Positions 32,630-43,092 of a stretch of 64,000 nt of DNA are shown here, in pieces. The notes beneath the pieces were generated by a model. It saw only the letters and a list, made by a program, of their open reading frames with translations, did not search any database and was not told where the DNA came from. The stretch covers positions 1 through 64,000 of the forward strand of contig JANWWY010000005.1 in NCBI GenBank assembly GCA_025057455.1, written 5' to 3'. This DNA comes from Aquificaceae bacterium (GTDB lineage Bacteria > Aquificota > Aquificia > Aquificales > Aquificaceae). The translations under genes and the position numbers were made by a program. Numbering within the stretch: position 1 is the first letter of the stretch; each line of letters starts with the position of its first letter.

Positions 32630-33859
32630 ATGCCCAGGTTCAAATACAGAGCTTTTGATGAAACTGGGAACTTTTTGGAGAGTGAAGTGAACTCTCCGAC
32701 TGAGGAGACCCTCGTAGTGGAGCTTCAGCAGAAGGGTTTGAGCGTTGTGGAGGTGGTTAAACTTGACAGGGAAGAACCAAAAGAAAGGACAACCTCAGTC
32801 CTTTCCTCTGCGCTGGGTGTTAGGGTTAGCGATAGAGACCTTTCCATTTTCTGTAGGCAACTGGGTACCATGATAAGCGCTGGACTTAATCTAATAGATG
32901 CACTGAATGTTCTGGGCGAACAGCTTCCCAACAAAAAGCTTGCACAAGCTAGCAAAAATGTTGCTCAAATGGTAAGCGAAGGAAAACCCATATCTAACTC
33001 TATGGCGGAGTTTCCAAATGTATTTCCGGAGTTTGTGGTCAATTTGGTTAGAGTGGGTGAAGAGACGGGTAATCTTGATGTAGCCCTTATAAGGGCTGCT
33101 GACTACTACGAGAAGATGGCTATGATAAAGAGCAAAATCAAGAGTGCGGCTTTCTATCCAACCTTTGTAGTAATAATAGCTACAGGAATTGTTACTGGTA
33201 TACTTTATTTCCTTGTTCCCACCTTTGCGGAGATATACTCATCTTTGGGTGGGACCCTCCCCCTTCCCACTCAGATGCTCATATCAGCCTCCAATGCCTT
33301 GAGGTCTAATCTACTTTTTATTCTTGCCTTTATCGTAGGCTTTTCTTTGATATTTAAGCTTCTTATGAATAAAAACTATCAGTTTAGGAAATCTGTGCAT
33401 TCTTTTATGTTAAAGGCTCCAAAGATGGGCGAACTTGTTACAAAGAGTACTATGGCAAAGTTTGCAAGGACCATGGCTACCCTATTCTCCAGCGGTGTTG
33501 CCTTGGAAAGGGCCTTTGAGATAGCCGGTCAGGTGACTGGCAATGTGGTTATAAGGGAGGCTCTTGAAACTGCTAAAAAGGGCGTTATTGAAGGTCAGCC
33601 CATGTACAAAGCCCTTGAAAAAACAGGCATGTTTCCCAAGCTAATCATATCCATGGTAAGGGTGGGAGAGGATACGGGCAGACTTGACGAGATGCTTGAC
33701 ACCATAGCCAGGTTCTACGAGGACGAATTTGATAAAGCAGTAGAGGGTATGATAAAGCTTATTGAGCCTATGCTTATAGTTTTTATAGGTGGGATAGTTG
33801 GTGCCATTCTCATAGCCCTCTACATGCCCATATTTAAGCTGGGAGAGTTGATAAAGTAA
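32630..33859 (+). CDS. pilC: Type IV pilus inner-membrane platform protein PilC
   Basis: A 409-aa GspF/PilC-family platform protein that couples the PilB/PilT motors to pilus growth. It has an N-terminal beta segment (RFKYRAFDETGNFLESEV) and two repeated F domains (FCRQLGTMISAGLNLIDAL near residue 80; FARTMATLFSSGVALERAF near residue 283). The three usual transmembrane helices are at about 180-202, 232-250 and 383-405. VRVGEETGNLD and its repeat VRVGEDTGRLD are family marks. It forms an operon with pilT. Confidence 0.94.
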   Translation: MPRFKYRAFDETGNFLESEVNSPTEETLVVELQQKGLSVVEVVKLDREEPKERTTSVLSSALGVRVSDRDLSIFCRQLGTMISAGLNLIDALNVLGEQLPNKKLAQASKNVAQMVSEGKPISNSMAEFPNVFPEFVVNLVRVGEETGNLDVALIRAADYYEKMAMIKSKIKSAAFYPTFVVIIATGIVTGILYFLVPTFAEIYSSLGGTLPLPTQMLISASNALRSNLLFILAFIVGFSLIFKLLMNKNYQFRKSVHSFMLKAPKMGELVTKSTMAKFARTMATLFSSGVALERAFEIAGQVTGNVVIREALETAKKGVIEGQPMYKALEKTGMFPKLIISMVRVGEDTGRLDEMLDTIARFYEDEFDKAVEGMIKLIEPMLIVFIGGIVGAILIALYMPIFKLGELIK

Positions 33860-33885
33860 GTCTAAAGGCATATAATTAAATACTT

Positions 33886-34992
33886 ATGGCTCTTAGCGTA
33901 GGCATAGTAGGTCTTCCCAACGTGGGTAAGTCCACTCTTTTTAATGCCCTCATACAATCCGCCAAGGCGGCGGCAGCCAACTACCCCTTTTGTACCATAG
34001 ACCCCAATGTAGGAACCGTAGAGGTACCAGACAGGAGACTTCACGAAATTGCAAAATTGGAAAGGTCTAAAAAGGTTACGCCTACTTTTATAGAGTTTGT
34101 GGACATAGCCGGGCTTGTGCGTAATGCCAGCAAGGGAGAGGGGCTTGGAAATCAATTTCTTGCACATATAAGGGAAGTGGATGCTATAGCCATGGTACTC
34201 AGATGCTTTGAGGACCAAAATGTGGTTCATGTGGAGGGTTCAATAGACCCTATAAGGGATGCCCAGATAATAGACCTTGAACTCATAGCAAAGGATTTAG
34301 AGACAGTAGAAAGAAGGCTTGAAAAGGTAGAGAAAATGGCAAGGATTGGGGACAAGAAAGCAAAAGAAGAGCTGGACATGCTCAAGACTATAAAAGCCAT
34401 TCTGGAAAACATGGAACCCTTAAGAAAACAAGCGGGAAAGTTAGATGCGGACACTTTAGAATACGCTAGAAAGAACCTTTTTCTTCTTACCACTAAACCC
34501 GTTATGTACGTGGCTAACGTGGGTGAAAAGGACTTGCCCGAAGGTAATCATCTTAGCCAACGGGTTCTTGAATATGCAAGGGAAGAAGGCTCTCCTGCGG
34601 TAATAGTGTGTGCCAAATTGGAAGAAGAGCTGATAGGTCTTGAAGGCAATGAAAAACAGGAACTTCTGAGTTCATATGGTCTTGATGAGCCTGGTCTTAA
34701 CAAGCTCATAAGGGAAGCTTACAAGCTTTTGGACCTTATAACCTTCTTTACAGCAGGCGAGAAAGAGACAAGAGCCTGGACCATAAAGAGGGGTACAAGG
34801 GCACCACAGGCTGCTGGAAAGATTCATTCGGACTTTGAAAGGGGTTTTATAGCGGTGGAGGTTATTAACTACGAGGACTACATAAAAATTGGTTCTCTTA
34901 GCAAGGCTAAGGACGCTGGACTTGTGAGGTTGGAAGGGAAAGACTATCAAGTAAAAGATGGGGATATCCTATACTTTAGGTTTAACGTGTGA
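33886..34992 (+). CDS. ychF: Ribosome-binding ATPase YchF
   Basis: An Obg-family P-loop protein (368 aa) that prefers ATP and binds ribosomes. G1 GIVGLPNVGKSTLFNAL, then PFCTIDPNVG, G3 FVDIAGLVRNASKGEG, the NxxE-type G4 (YVANVGEKD), and the C-terminal TGS-like domain (TFFTAGEKETRAWTI, DFERGFIAVEV). TATAAT at 33871-33876 lies 9 nt before the ATG and there is no ribosome binding site, so the mRNA would have a leader of only a few nucleotides. Confidence 0.95.
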   Translation: MALSVGIVGLPNVGKSTLFNALIQSAKAAAANYPFCTIDPNVGTVEVPDRRLHEIAKLERSKKVTPTFIEFVDIAGLVRNASKGEGLGNQFLAHIREVDAIAMVLRCFEDQNVVHVEGSIDPIRDAQIIDLELIAKDLETVERRLEKVEKMARIGDKKAKEELDMLKTIKAILENMEPLRKQAGKLDADTLEYARKNLFLLTTKPVMYVANVGEKDLPEGNHLSQRVLEYAREEGSPAVIVCAKLEEELIGLEGNEKQELLSSYGLDEPGLNKLIREAYKLLDLITFFTAGEKETRAWTIKRGTRAPQAAGKIHSDFERGFIAVEVINYEDYIKIGSLSKAKDAGLVRLEGKDYQVKDGDILYFRFNV

Positions 34993-35013
34993 TTAGGTTT
35001 ATCTTTATAAGCT

Positions 35014-35865
35014 ATGTACAGGGAATTGGATTCTAAAACAAAAAAGGAGCTAAGAGATTACTTTGGGGGCAGGGATTACATGGTCATTGCAGTGCCGAGG
35101 GATGAGCTTATAAGGGTTTATACCTTAAGGGCTACAAAAACTGTAGAAACTTCAAGAAGGCTTCATAACCTTGCAGGAAAGGAAGCAGAAACGCTGGGCT
35201 ATGCCCTTTTGTCCGCCCTCTTACTTACATCCCTCGTCAAGCACGCAACAACCCAGAAAGTGCTTATAAAGATACAGAACAACTGTGGCACTGTGGCAGC
35301 TGAAGCGGATGGTATGGGAAGGACCAGGGGGTTTATAGAAAACTATCCCCACGAGTGCTGGGCTGAAGGGACGCTGAGTGTGGTAAAGGAACTAAGGCTC
35401 GGCACGCCCTACACCAGCATAGTGCCCCTGGTTGGTAGAAACTTTAAAGAGTCCCTATCCTTCTATTTTGAACAATCAGAGCAAACGAGGACTTATTTGG
35501 ATATGTCCCTTCTCTTTGATGAAAATGGAAACGTCAGGCATGCCTGTGCCTATCTGGTGCAAGTTTTGAAAGGCGTGTCACAGAAAAGCATAGACATTAT
35601 CGAGGAAAACCTAAGGGAAATTTCTCTAGATGAAGAAGGACCGGAAGAACTGGCAGTAAGCATACTGAAAGAGATGGAACCAAGGCTTATAGGGCTTAAA
35701 GAAGTAGAATACTACTGCCCATGTAGTGAAGAAGTGGCACGTGCAAGCCTACTGCTTTTAGGACAGGAAGAACTAGAGGATATACTGAGTGAAGGTCCCG
35801 CGGAAGTAGTATGTAAGTTTTGCAAAAGGGTTTACCGCTTTAGCAGGGAACAGCTTATGCTATAA
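35014..35865 (+). CDS. hslO: Redox-regulated chaperone Hsp33
   Basis: Hsp33 is switched on as a holdase by oxidation. The 283-aa protein has the N-terminal folding domain ([18 protein letters not shown], then [13 protein letters not shown]) and the C-terminal zinc/redox switch with CPC (Cys235, Cys237) and CKFC (Cys267, Cys270), all four ligands intact. It lies just upstream of the rpsB leader; a TATAAT at 35861-35866 overlaps its stop and belongs to rpsB. Confidence 0.94.
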   Translation: MYRELDSKTKKELRDYFGGRDYMVIAVPRDELIRVYTLRATKTVETSRRLHNLAGKEAETLGYALLSALLLTSLVKHATTQKVLIKIQNNCGTVAAEADGMGRTRGFIENYPHECWAEGTLSVVKELRLGTPYTSIVPLVGRNFKESLSFYFEQSEQTRTYLDMSLLFDENGNVRHACAYLVQVLKGVSQKSIDIIEENLREISLDEEGPEELAVSILKEMEPRLIGLKEVEYYCPCSEEVARASLLLLGQEELEDILSEGPAEVVCKFCKRVYRFSREQLML

Positions 35866-35880
35866 TTTTGTTAAGACCGC

Positions 35881-35934
35881 ACCTTTCCCCGCTGGGTTGC
35901 CCTATATGGGTTAGGGAAAGGGTGGCAAAACCCA
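35881..35934 (+). promoter_or_regulatory. Structured 5' leader of rpsB (possible S2 autoregulation)
   Basis: Between a TATAAT at 35861-35866 and the rpsB ribosome binding site the sequence can pair ACCTTTCCC (35881-35889) with GGGAAAGGGT (35914-35923, one bulge), enclosing a GCCC-TATAT-GGGT hairpin. An alternative pairing GGGTTGCC/GGCAAAACCC (35894-35933, two extra A) would place a stem against the AGGAGG. Mutually exclusive helices next to a ribosome binding site suggest control; S2 represses rpsB through its leader in other bacteria. Confidence 0.45.
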
Positions 35935-35945
35935 AGGAGGTAAAA

Positions 35946-36770
35946 ATGGCAGTTATATCTATGAGAGACCTTTTAGAGGCTGGCGTCCACTTTGGACACT
36001 CAAAGGGTAGATGGAACCCCAAAATGGCACCCTACCTATACGGTGTGCGTAACGGCATACACATCATAGACCTAAACAAAACGGTGGTATATCTTGAGCA
36101 AGCATACCACTTCGTAGCGGACAGTGTGGCACAGGGTGCGGAGGTGCTCTTTGTAGGCACAAAAAAGCAAGCCAAGGATGTGATAAAGGAAGAGGCCGAA
36201 AGGGCAGGAGTGCCTTATGTAAACGAAAGGTGGGTAGGTGGACTGCTTACTAACTTCCGTACCGTTCGCAAGAGTATTCTTAAGCTTCATACCCTTGAAA
36301 GAATGGAAGCGGAAGGTGTCTTTGACGTACTTCCAAAGAAGGAAGTAAGGGAACTAAGAAGGAGGATGGAGAGGCTCAGGAAACTCTACGGCGGCATAGT
36401 GAACATGGAAAGGCCCCCAACCATACTGTGGGTGGTGGATACTGTAAGAGAAGCCATAGCAGTACAAGAAGCTAAGAAGTTAGGTGTGGTAGTGGTGGCC
36501 ATAGCGGATTCTAACTGTGACCCAGATGTCATAGACTATCCTATACCTGGAAACGACGATGCGATAAAATCCATTAAACTTCTCACTTCAAAAATAGCGG
36601 ATGCCATCATAGAAGGTAAGCAGAGGAGAGAAAGCTTAGGAGAGATGGCTATAGAAGTGCCCAAGAGAAGGGTCATTGCGGTTGAAGAGGAAGAGAAGGT
36701 ACTCTTTGAAAAAGCTATGGAAATGTCCGAGAAGTACGAATACATTGATAAGGGTATAGAAGAAGAGTGA
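35946..36770 (+). CDS. rpsB: 30S ribosomal protein S2
   Basis: S2 (274 aa) joins the 30S late, near the S1 site. Features are [52 protein letters not shown], and [20 protein letters not shown]. The start is the ATG at 35946 with AGGAGG 6 nt before it; the frame is open to 35868 but that stretch is the structured leader. The C-terminal tail is some 30 residues longer than in E. coli. It heads the operon rpsB-tsf-pyrH-frr. Confidence 0.96.
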   Translation: MAVISMRDLLEAGVHFGHSKGRWNPKMAPYLYGVRNGIHIIDLNKTVVYLEQAYHFVADSVAQGAEVLFVGTKKQAKDVIKEEAERAGVPYVNERWVGGLLTNFRTVRKSILKLHTLERMEAEGVFDVLPKKEVRELRRRMERLRKLYGGIVNMERPPTILWVVDTVREAIAVQEAKKLGVVVVAIADSNCDPDVIDYPIPGNDDAIKSIKLLTSKIADAIIEGKQRRESLGEMAIEVPKRRVIAVEEEEKVLFEKAMEMSEKYEYIDKGIEEE

Positions 36771-36790
36771 AAGACCTTAGGAGGTAAGTT

Positions 36791-38373
<1,583 letters not shown>

Positions 38374-38385
38374 AGGAGGTCTGCC

Positions 38386-38931
38386 ATGATGGAAGACATA
38401 TTCAAAAGCACAGAGGAAGACATGAAGAAAGCGGTGAGCTACTTCAAAAACGAGATAGCTGGTTTAAGAACTGGTAGGGCAAGCACCTCTTTGGTAGAAG
38501 AGCTGAAGGTAGATTATTATGGGTCAAGAGTTCCCCTTAAACAACTAGGCAGTATAAGCGTAACGGAAATAAACCAGTTAACCATCCAGCTTTGGGATAC
38601 CAACGCTGTCCCTAGCGTAGAAAAGGCTATCATGGAAAGTCTAAACCTTACGCCTCAAAGACAAGGCAATGTCCTCAGAATAACCTTGCCACCTCTAACG
38701 GAAGAGAGGAGAAAGGAGCTGGTTAGAATGCTTCATAAGATGGCTGAAGAAGCAAGGGTTGCCATAAGGAATATAAGAAGGGATGCAAAAGAAATCATAG
38801 AGGACCTTGAGGGCGTGTCCGAAGACGAGATAAAAAGGGGCATAGAAAGGCTCCAAAAGCTAACAGATAAATACATAGAGGAGATAAACCAGCTTGCGGA
38901 GGCAAAGGAAAGGGAAATAATGGGTGTTTGA
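38386..38931 (+). CDS. frr: Ribosome recycling factor
   Basis: RRF (181 aa) works with EF-G to split post-termination ribosomes. Motifs are LRTGRASTSLVEELKVDYYG, PLKQLGSISV, IKRGIERLQKLTDKYIEEI. GGAGG is 6 nt before the first of two adjacent ATGs. It closes the rpsB-tsf-pyrH-frr cluster, 12 nt after pyrH. Confidence 0.96.
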   Translation: MMEDIFKSTEEDMKKAVSYFKNEIAGLRTGRASTSLVEELKVDYYGSRVPLKQLGSISVTEINQLTIQLWDTNAVPSVEKAIMESLNLTPQRQGNVLRITLPPLTEERRKELVRMLHKMAEEARVAIRNIRRDAKEIIEDLEGVSEDEIKRGIERLQKLTDKYIEEINQLAEAKEREIMGV

Positions 38932-38975
38932 ACCTCAGGTCTATATTTATATGTAGGAGGTGTTTAAAGTAAACC

Positions 38976-39302
38976 ATGGACTTTCCCGAGCTTCTGGTAA
39001 TACTGGCTGTTGCCTTTGTATTTCTTGGTCCTGAAAGAATGATGGAGGTAGCCACAAAGCTTGGCGAGTTCCTGCGTAAAGTAAGAGAAACCTGGGATGA
39101 GCTTAGATATCAGCTCTATATGGAGAGTATAAACAGAAAGATAGCGGAAGAAAGCAAGAATACAAACATTCAAGAGGACTATGGGGAGGAATATGTACAA
39201 GAGGTTGAAATGCAGGAGGTAGAAAAGGGTCATGGAGAACCAGGAACTTCCCAAAATGCCGCTGACGGAGCATCTGAGGGAGCTAAGAAGCAGACTGATT
39301 AA
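38976..39302 (+). CDS. Twin-arginine translocase subunit TatB/TatA-type
   Basis: A 108-aa Tat component: a short N-terminal transmembrane helix with FPELLVILAVAFVFLGPERM (the conserved Pro-Glu hinge), an amphipathic helix (ATKLGEFLRKVRETWDELRY) and a long acidic tail. The GPERM after the membrane helix is more like TatB than TatA. No second TatA is in the window, so it may serve both roles or TatA is elsewhere. The ribosome binding site AGGAGG is 15 nt upstream, with GTTTA-AAG-TAAAC in between. Its last 71 nt overlap tatC. Confidence 0.86.
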   Translation: MDFPELLVILAVAFVFLGPERMMEVATKLGEFLRKVRETWDELRYQLYMESINRKIAEESKNTNIQEDYGEEYVQEVEMQEVEKGHGEPGTSQNAADGASEGAKKQTD

Positions 39303-39990
39303 ATCCATACTGGGTTTCCTCTTGGGAACTGGTGTAGCCTTTTATTTCGCCGGCAAAATCTTTGAGATATTAAAAGAGCCAGTAAAAAAATCCTATCCCC
39401 AGGTAGAGTTGGTTACCCTTTCCCCCACAGAACCCCTTTTTATACTTCTGAAAATATCCGTAGTTTTCGGTTTTATACTCTCCCTGCCTGTGATACTTTA
39501 TCAACTTTGGAAATTTGTAGAACCTGCCCTCTATCCCAACGAAAGGAGACTCGTACTTCCCCTGACGCTATTTTCCATACTTCTGTTTCTTCTTGGGGGA
39601 GCTTTTTCCTACTTTCTTGCCTTACCTATGGCTTTGAAGTTTCTTCTTGGTATTGGGCTTTCTCAGCTCCAAGCAACTCCCTTTCTTTCTGTAAACCTAT
39701 ACATATCTTTCCTGCTGAAAATGATAGTGGGTTTTGGCATAGCCTTTGAACTTCCCGTTTTTGTTTTTCTACTGCAGAGAGCAGGCATAGTCTCCCAAGA
39801 ACAGCTCAAGGCTTTCAGGAAATACTTTATAGTAATAGCCTTTGTAGCTGGTGCCCTAATAGCACCCGATGTAACCACTCAAGTGCTTATGGCCATACCT
39901 CTCATGATACTTTACGAAATATCCTTGCTTGCAGGCAGGCTGGGCGCGCGTAGGCAAAAGGAAAAAGCCATAGAGGTGGCACAGGGATGA
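39232..39990 (+). CDS. tatC: Twin-arginine translocase subunit TatC
   Basis: TatC (252 aa, six transmembrane helices) is the receptor for twin-arginine signal peptides. Features are MPLTEHLRELRSRLIKS at the N-terminus with the conserved LxELRxR, the FILLKISVVFGFILSLPV region, and the periplasmic FGIAFELPVFVFLL. The first ATG gives a 71-nt overlap with tatB; the ATG at 39256 would give 47 nt. It overlaps the next gene by 4 nt. Confidence 0.94.
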   Translation: MENQELPKMPLTEHLRELRSRLIKSILGFLLGTGVAFYFAGKIFEILKEPVKKSYPQVELVTLSPTEPLFILLKISVVFGFILSLPVILYQLWKFVEPALYPNERRLVLPLTLFSILLFLLGGAFSYFLALPMALKFLLGIGLSQLQATPFLSVNLYISFLLKMIVGFGIAFELPVFVFLLQRAGIVSQEQLKAFRKYFIVIAFVAGALIAPDVTTQVLMAIPLMILYEISLLAGRLGARRQKEKAIEVAQG

Positions 39991-40931
39991 AGGTGCTTGT
40001 CACAGGTGCTACGGGTTTTGTGGGTAGGTATGTGGTAAAAGAGCTTAACTCAAAAGGCTACAGCGTGGGCTGTTTAGTGAGAGATGTAAAAAAAGCTGTA
40101 AAGGTATTGGGCGAAGGCATAAAAGCCTACAAAGTGGACTTTGAGGACAAGAGTTCTCTCAGAAAAGCCTTTGAGGAGTTCAAACCAGACTTTCTTATAC
40201 ACCTTATAGGCATTCTCTTTGAGGATAAAAGACATGGTCAAACCTTTATTAATGTTCATTACCTTTATGCCAAGAACTTGTATCAGGCTGCAAAGGAATA
40301 CGGTGGTATCAAAAAAGTTGTCCATATGAGTGCCTTAGGCACGCACAAGTCCGCACCTTCCATGTATCATAGGACCAAATACATGGCAGAAGAAGAGCTT
40401 AAAAAATCCCAGCTTGCCTATACAATAATTAGACCATCCCTCATCTTAGGTCCTGAGCAGAAGCTCTTTTGGGATATGTGGAAGATAACCAAATACATAA
40501 GGGTTTTAGCGTTACCCGGTGGAGGTGATTATATGTTTCAGCCCGTGGATGTGAGAGATGTTTCCTGTACCTTTGTAAAAGCCTTAGAGAAGCAAGATAG
40601 CCAAGGCAAAATCTACGAGCTGTGCGGAGACAAAAGGGTAAGCTTTAGGGAGCTTCTTGAGGATGTATTCAAAGAGTGGAAAAGGTCTGTGCTCTTTGTC
40701 CCAGTGCCAAAAGCTATTATGTACGCAGGTGGGCTTTTGGTGGAAAAGATTCTCCAGCCACCACCCTTTAGCTCCGACCAGATGCTCATGATGTGGAGGG
40801 AAAATGTATGCGGTTTGGATGAGGATGTTGAAAGCCATGGCGTTAAGAGCCTTTGTGAGAAAGACCCAATACCCTACGAAGAGTCTTTAAGGTGGAGCCT
40901 TGAGGGGTTTAGGAGGTACTTAAATGTCTGA
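39987..40931 (+). CDS. NAD(P)-dependent epimerase, complex I NDUFA9-like
   Basis: An extended/atypical SDR of 314 aa: N-terminal VTGATGFVGRYVVKELN, DFLIHLIGILFEDK, the catalytic-type MYHRTKYMAEEEL (Tyr-x3-Lys) and IIRPSLILGPEQ, then FQPVDVRDVSCTFVKAL. This arrangement fits the NDUFA9-like branch, found with respiratory complex I or in sugar/quinone metabolism; the substrate is unknown. It overlaps tatC by 4 nt and pyrD by 8 nt. Confidence 0.84.
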   Translation: MKVLVTGATGFVGRYVVKELNSKGYSVGCLVRDVKKAVKVLGEGIKAYKVDFEDKSSLRKAFEEFKPDFLIHLIGILFEDKRHGQTFINVHYLYAKNLYQAAKEYGGIKKVVHMSALGTHKSAPSMYHRTKYMAEEELKKSQLAYTIIRPSLILGPEQKLFWDMWKITKYIRVLALPGGGDYMFQPVDVRDVSCTFVKALEKQDSQGKIYELCGDKRVSFRELLEDVFKEWKRSVLFVPVPKAIMYAGGLLVEKILQPPPFSSDQMLMMWRENVCGLDEDVESHGVKSLCEKDPIPYEESLRWSLEGFRRYLNV

Positions 40932-41856
40932 TTTGTCCGTGGAGCTGTTTGGTGTAAGGTTTAAAAATCCCGTATGGGTGGCTTCTGGCACTTTTGGCTA
41001 CGGAATGGAAGCCCTCGAGTTATACGATATTTCAAGGCTGGGCGCTGTGGTAACCAAGGGTATATCTCTAAAGCCCAGAGAAGGCAATGCACCGGAGAGG
41101 ATTGCGGAAACACCCTGCGGTATGCTTAACTCCATCGGCTTGCAAAACCCCGGTGTGGAAGGCTTCTTAAAAAAGATTTATCCGGAGATAAGGAAGGTAG
41201 ATACCCATTTTATCGTCAATGTGTTTGGGGAAACAGAAGAGGAGTATGTGGAGGTCTGCCTTGCTTTAGAGGAAGCGGACAAGGTGGTTGCCTACGAGCT
41301 TAACGTATCGTGTCCAAACGTAAAGAAGGGTGGTATGCTTTTCGGTCATGACCCGGTGGTGCTTGGTAGGCTCGTAGAAAGAATAAAGGGAAAGGTAAAA
41401 AAACCTGTGCTTGTTAAGCTGTCTCCGAATGCCGGCGACGTGGTTTCCTTTGCAAGGGTTTGTGTAGATGCGGGTGCGGATGGTATTGTCCTTATAAATA
41501 CCCTTCTGGGTATGAAAATAGACGTGAAAAGCCAAAAGCCTGAGCTTTCTACTATGATGGGTGGTCTTTCTGGTCCTGCCATACTCCCCGTAGCGGTCAG
41601 GATGGTTTGGGAGGTGTTTTCACATTTTGGCTTTTCCATACCTATAGTAGGCGTAGGTGGCATTTACGATACAGATTCCGCACTTCAGCATGTGCTTGCA
41701 GGTGCGGTTTGCGTGCAAGTAGGGACTGCTAACTTCTTTGACCCTTATGCACCCCTTAAGATATTGGAGGGCATAGAGGAATACATGAAAGAAAGGGCTA
41801 TGGATAGTTTTTCTGAGCTTGTGGGTAGGGCTCATAGGCTGGTCCCTCGCCCTTGA
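40924..41856 (+). CDS. pyrD: Dihydroorotate dehydrogenase (class 1B-type catalytic subunit)
   Basis: It oxidises dihydroorotate to orotate in pyrimidine synthesis. The FMN TIM barrel of 310 aa has WVASGTFGYGMEAL, NSIGLQNPGVEGFL, the catalytic-Cys motif ELNVSCPNVKKGG, PVLVKLSPNAGDVV and GVGGIYDTDSALQHVLAGA. A Cys base and no membrane segment mark class 1; the 1B enzymes pair with PyrK, which is not adjacent here. The 3' end overlaps the opposing ligase gene by 59 nt. Confidence 0.94.
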   Translation: MSDLSVELFGVRFKNPVWVASGTFGYGMEALELYDISRLGAVVTKGISLKPREGNAPERIAETPCGMLNSIGLQNPGVEGFLKKIYPEIRKVDTHFIVNVFGETEEEYVEVCLALEEADKVVAYELNVSCPNVKKGGMLFGHDPVVLGRLVERIKGKVKKPVLVKLSPNAGDVVSFARVCVDAGADGIVLINTLLGMKIDVKSQKPELSTMMGGLSGPAILPVAVRMVWEVFSHFGFSIPIVGVGGIYDTDSALQHVLAGAVCVQVGTANFFDPYAPLKILEGIEEYMKERAMDSFSELVGRAHRLVPRP

Positions 41857-42967
41857 AGCTCTCAACAACGCGAAACATAATAAGATACAGAGGGAGCATA
41901 GCATCCCAGAAGAAGGTAAAAATAGAACTCATCAGATGGCTACCCAGAGCAAGGAACATGGGCATAAGAAGATAATCACTTTTTCCCAAAATCCTAAAAT
42001 TTATAAGAAACCTCAAATACACCCAATACACCCACAGCACTGACAAAAGTCCTAAAATACCCTTTTCTATGAACTCAGAAAGTATAAAAACCGACTCGTA
42101 TACTCCACCCACGGGGCTCTTTGGTTCTAAGTAGTATCCGGAGTTTATTCCATGACCTATGAGCAGAGGAATCCAATTACCTTCTTCAAAGTCCCTTTTT
42201 ATTACCTCTATGCCTGCCTTGGCTATCTCCCATCTATAGCTGGATATTATGTTTAGTGTTTCATCCTCTAAATCCCTCTCGCCCCCAATCACCTCAAAGG
42301 CTGTTTTATACCTTGGGTCTTTTTCCACAAGCAGTGTGGTGCTTATGCCAAAGCCCACTATAAGAGTTCCAATAATACCCAAGAGTGCTTTTTTTGAGAG
42401 ATTCTTAAGGGTCAGAATTGCAAAGAGTATAAGCGCAAAGGCAAGCCCCAGCATGGCAGACCTTCTGGCAGTAAAAAAGACAATACTTACGAAAATAATG
42501 AAGGGAAGAAGATAGTATATTCTCCTCGTATAGAAAAAGAGAGAGAGGCTTGCTACCGCAAAGATTGTGTAAAAGGCGCCTACCTCAAACCATCCCCCCC
42601 ATATCATAGCTGGTTGCCCCGTGGCTCTATACCTGTAAAAGACCAAGGGTATAAGAATCAATCCCATAAAAACAAGGAAAAGGTTGAACCTAAATAGGCT
42701 TTTTTCATCCATCTTCATAAGACCACCAAAAGGATAGGCAAGCAGGAATATGCTTCTCTCTACAGCTTTGCCAAACTGAGCAGGGTAGTAAAGCAAAGTA
42801 GAGGTGAGCGCAGATATAGCATGTAACACAAGAGGTAGAAAAAGCTTACCACCGAGCTTTGTTTTTCCTCTTATGGCTCGGAAAGACAGGTATATGAGTA
42901 TAAGGATTACAAGGGCTTCAAAGAGGGTTATGGATAGCAATGCAAAGGTAAATAGGACAATCAACAT
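41798..42967 (-). CDS. O-antigen ligase-family polytopic membrane protein
   Basis: The 389-aa protein has about ten hydrophobic segments and a large periplasmic loop (about residues 215-290: DPRYKTAFEVIGGERDLEDE, then LIGHGINSGYYLEPKSPVGG). This is the layout of WaaL/O-antigen ligases and polymerases; the loop sequence LIGHGxNSG before a GGVYES stretch resembles the usual GxGxxxxxxxxxHN region. It probably attaches or polymerises surface polysaccharide. The ATG at 42967 is divergent from the tRNA-Ser promoter. Confidence 0.72.
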   Translation of the reverse strand: MLIVLFTFALLSITLFEALVILILIYLSFRAIRGKTKLGGKLFLPLVLHAISALTSTLLYYPAQFGKAVERSIFLLAYPFGGLMKMDEKSLFRFNLFLVFMGLILIPLVFYRYRATGQPAMIWGGWFEVGAFYTIFAVASLSLFFYTRRIYYLLPFIIFVSIVFFTARRSAMLGLAFALILFAILTLKNLSKKALLGIIGTLIVGFGISTTLLVEKDPRYKTAFEVIGGERDLEDETLNIISSYRWEIAKAGIEVIKRDFEEGNWIPLLIGHGINSGYYLEPKSPVGGVYESVFILSEFIEKGILGLLSVLWVYWVYLRFLINFRILGKSDYLLMPMFLALGSHLMSSIFTFFWDAMLPLYLIMFRVVESFKGEGPAYEPYPQAQKNYP

Positions 42968-42977
42968 GGTAAACCCT

Positions 42978-42983
42978 TATAAT
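42978..42983 (+). promoter_or_regulatory. Promoter -10 of tRNA-Ser
   Basis: TATAAT ends 9 nt before the tRNA 5' end; AGGACA at 42954-42959 (18-nt spacer) is a fair -35 match. The element lies in the short divergent region with the ligase gene. Confidence 0.55.
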
Positions 42984-42992
42984 TATAAAGGA

Positions 42993-43080
42993 GGCGAGGT
43001 GCCGGAGTGGTCGAACGGGGCGGTCTCGAAAATCGCTGTGGGTTCATAGCCCACCGGGGGTTCGAATCCCTCCCTCGCCG
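42993..43080 (+). tRNA. tRNA-Ser (anticodon CGA)
   Basis: An 88-nt class II tRNA. Acceptor GGCGAGG pairs with CCTCGCC (discriminator G); the anticodon stem GCGGT/ATCGC encloses CTCGAAA, giving anticodon CGA for UCG codons. A long variable arm (GTGGG...CCCAC) and a T arm GGGGG-TTCGAAT-CCCTC follow. CCA is not encoded. The phosphatidyltransferase gene starts 12 nt downstream, so the tRNA is probably processed from a shared transcript. Confidence 0.95.
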
Positions 43081-43092
43081 TGGGAGAAAAAC

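Noticed and set aside
35868-35945. 26-residue N-terminal extension of S2
   Set aside because: It corresponds to the structured leader after the TATAAT; the ATG at 35946 has a perfect ribosome binding site and the standard N-terminus.
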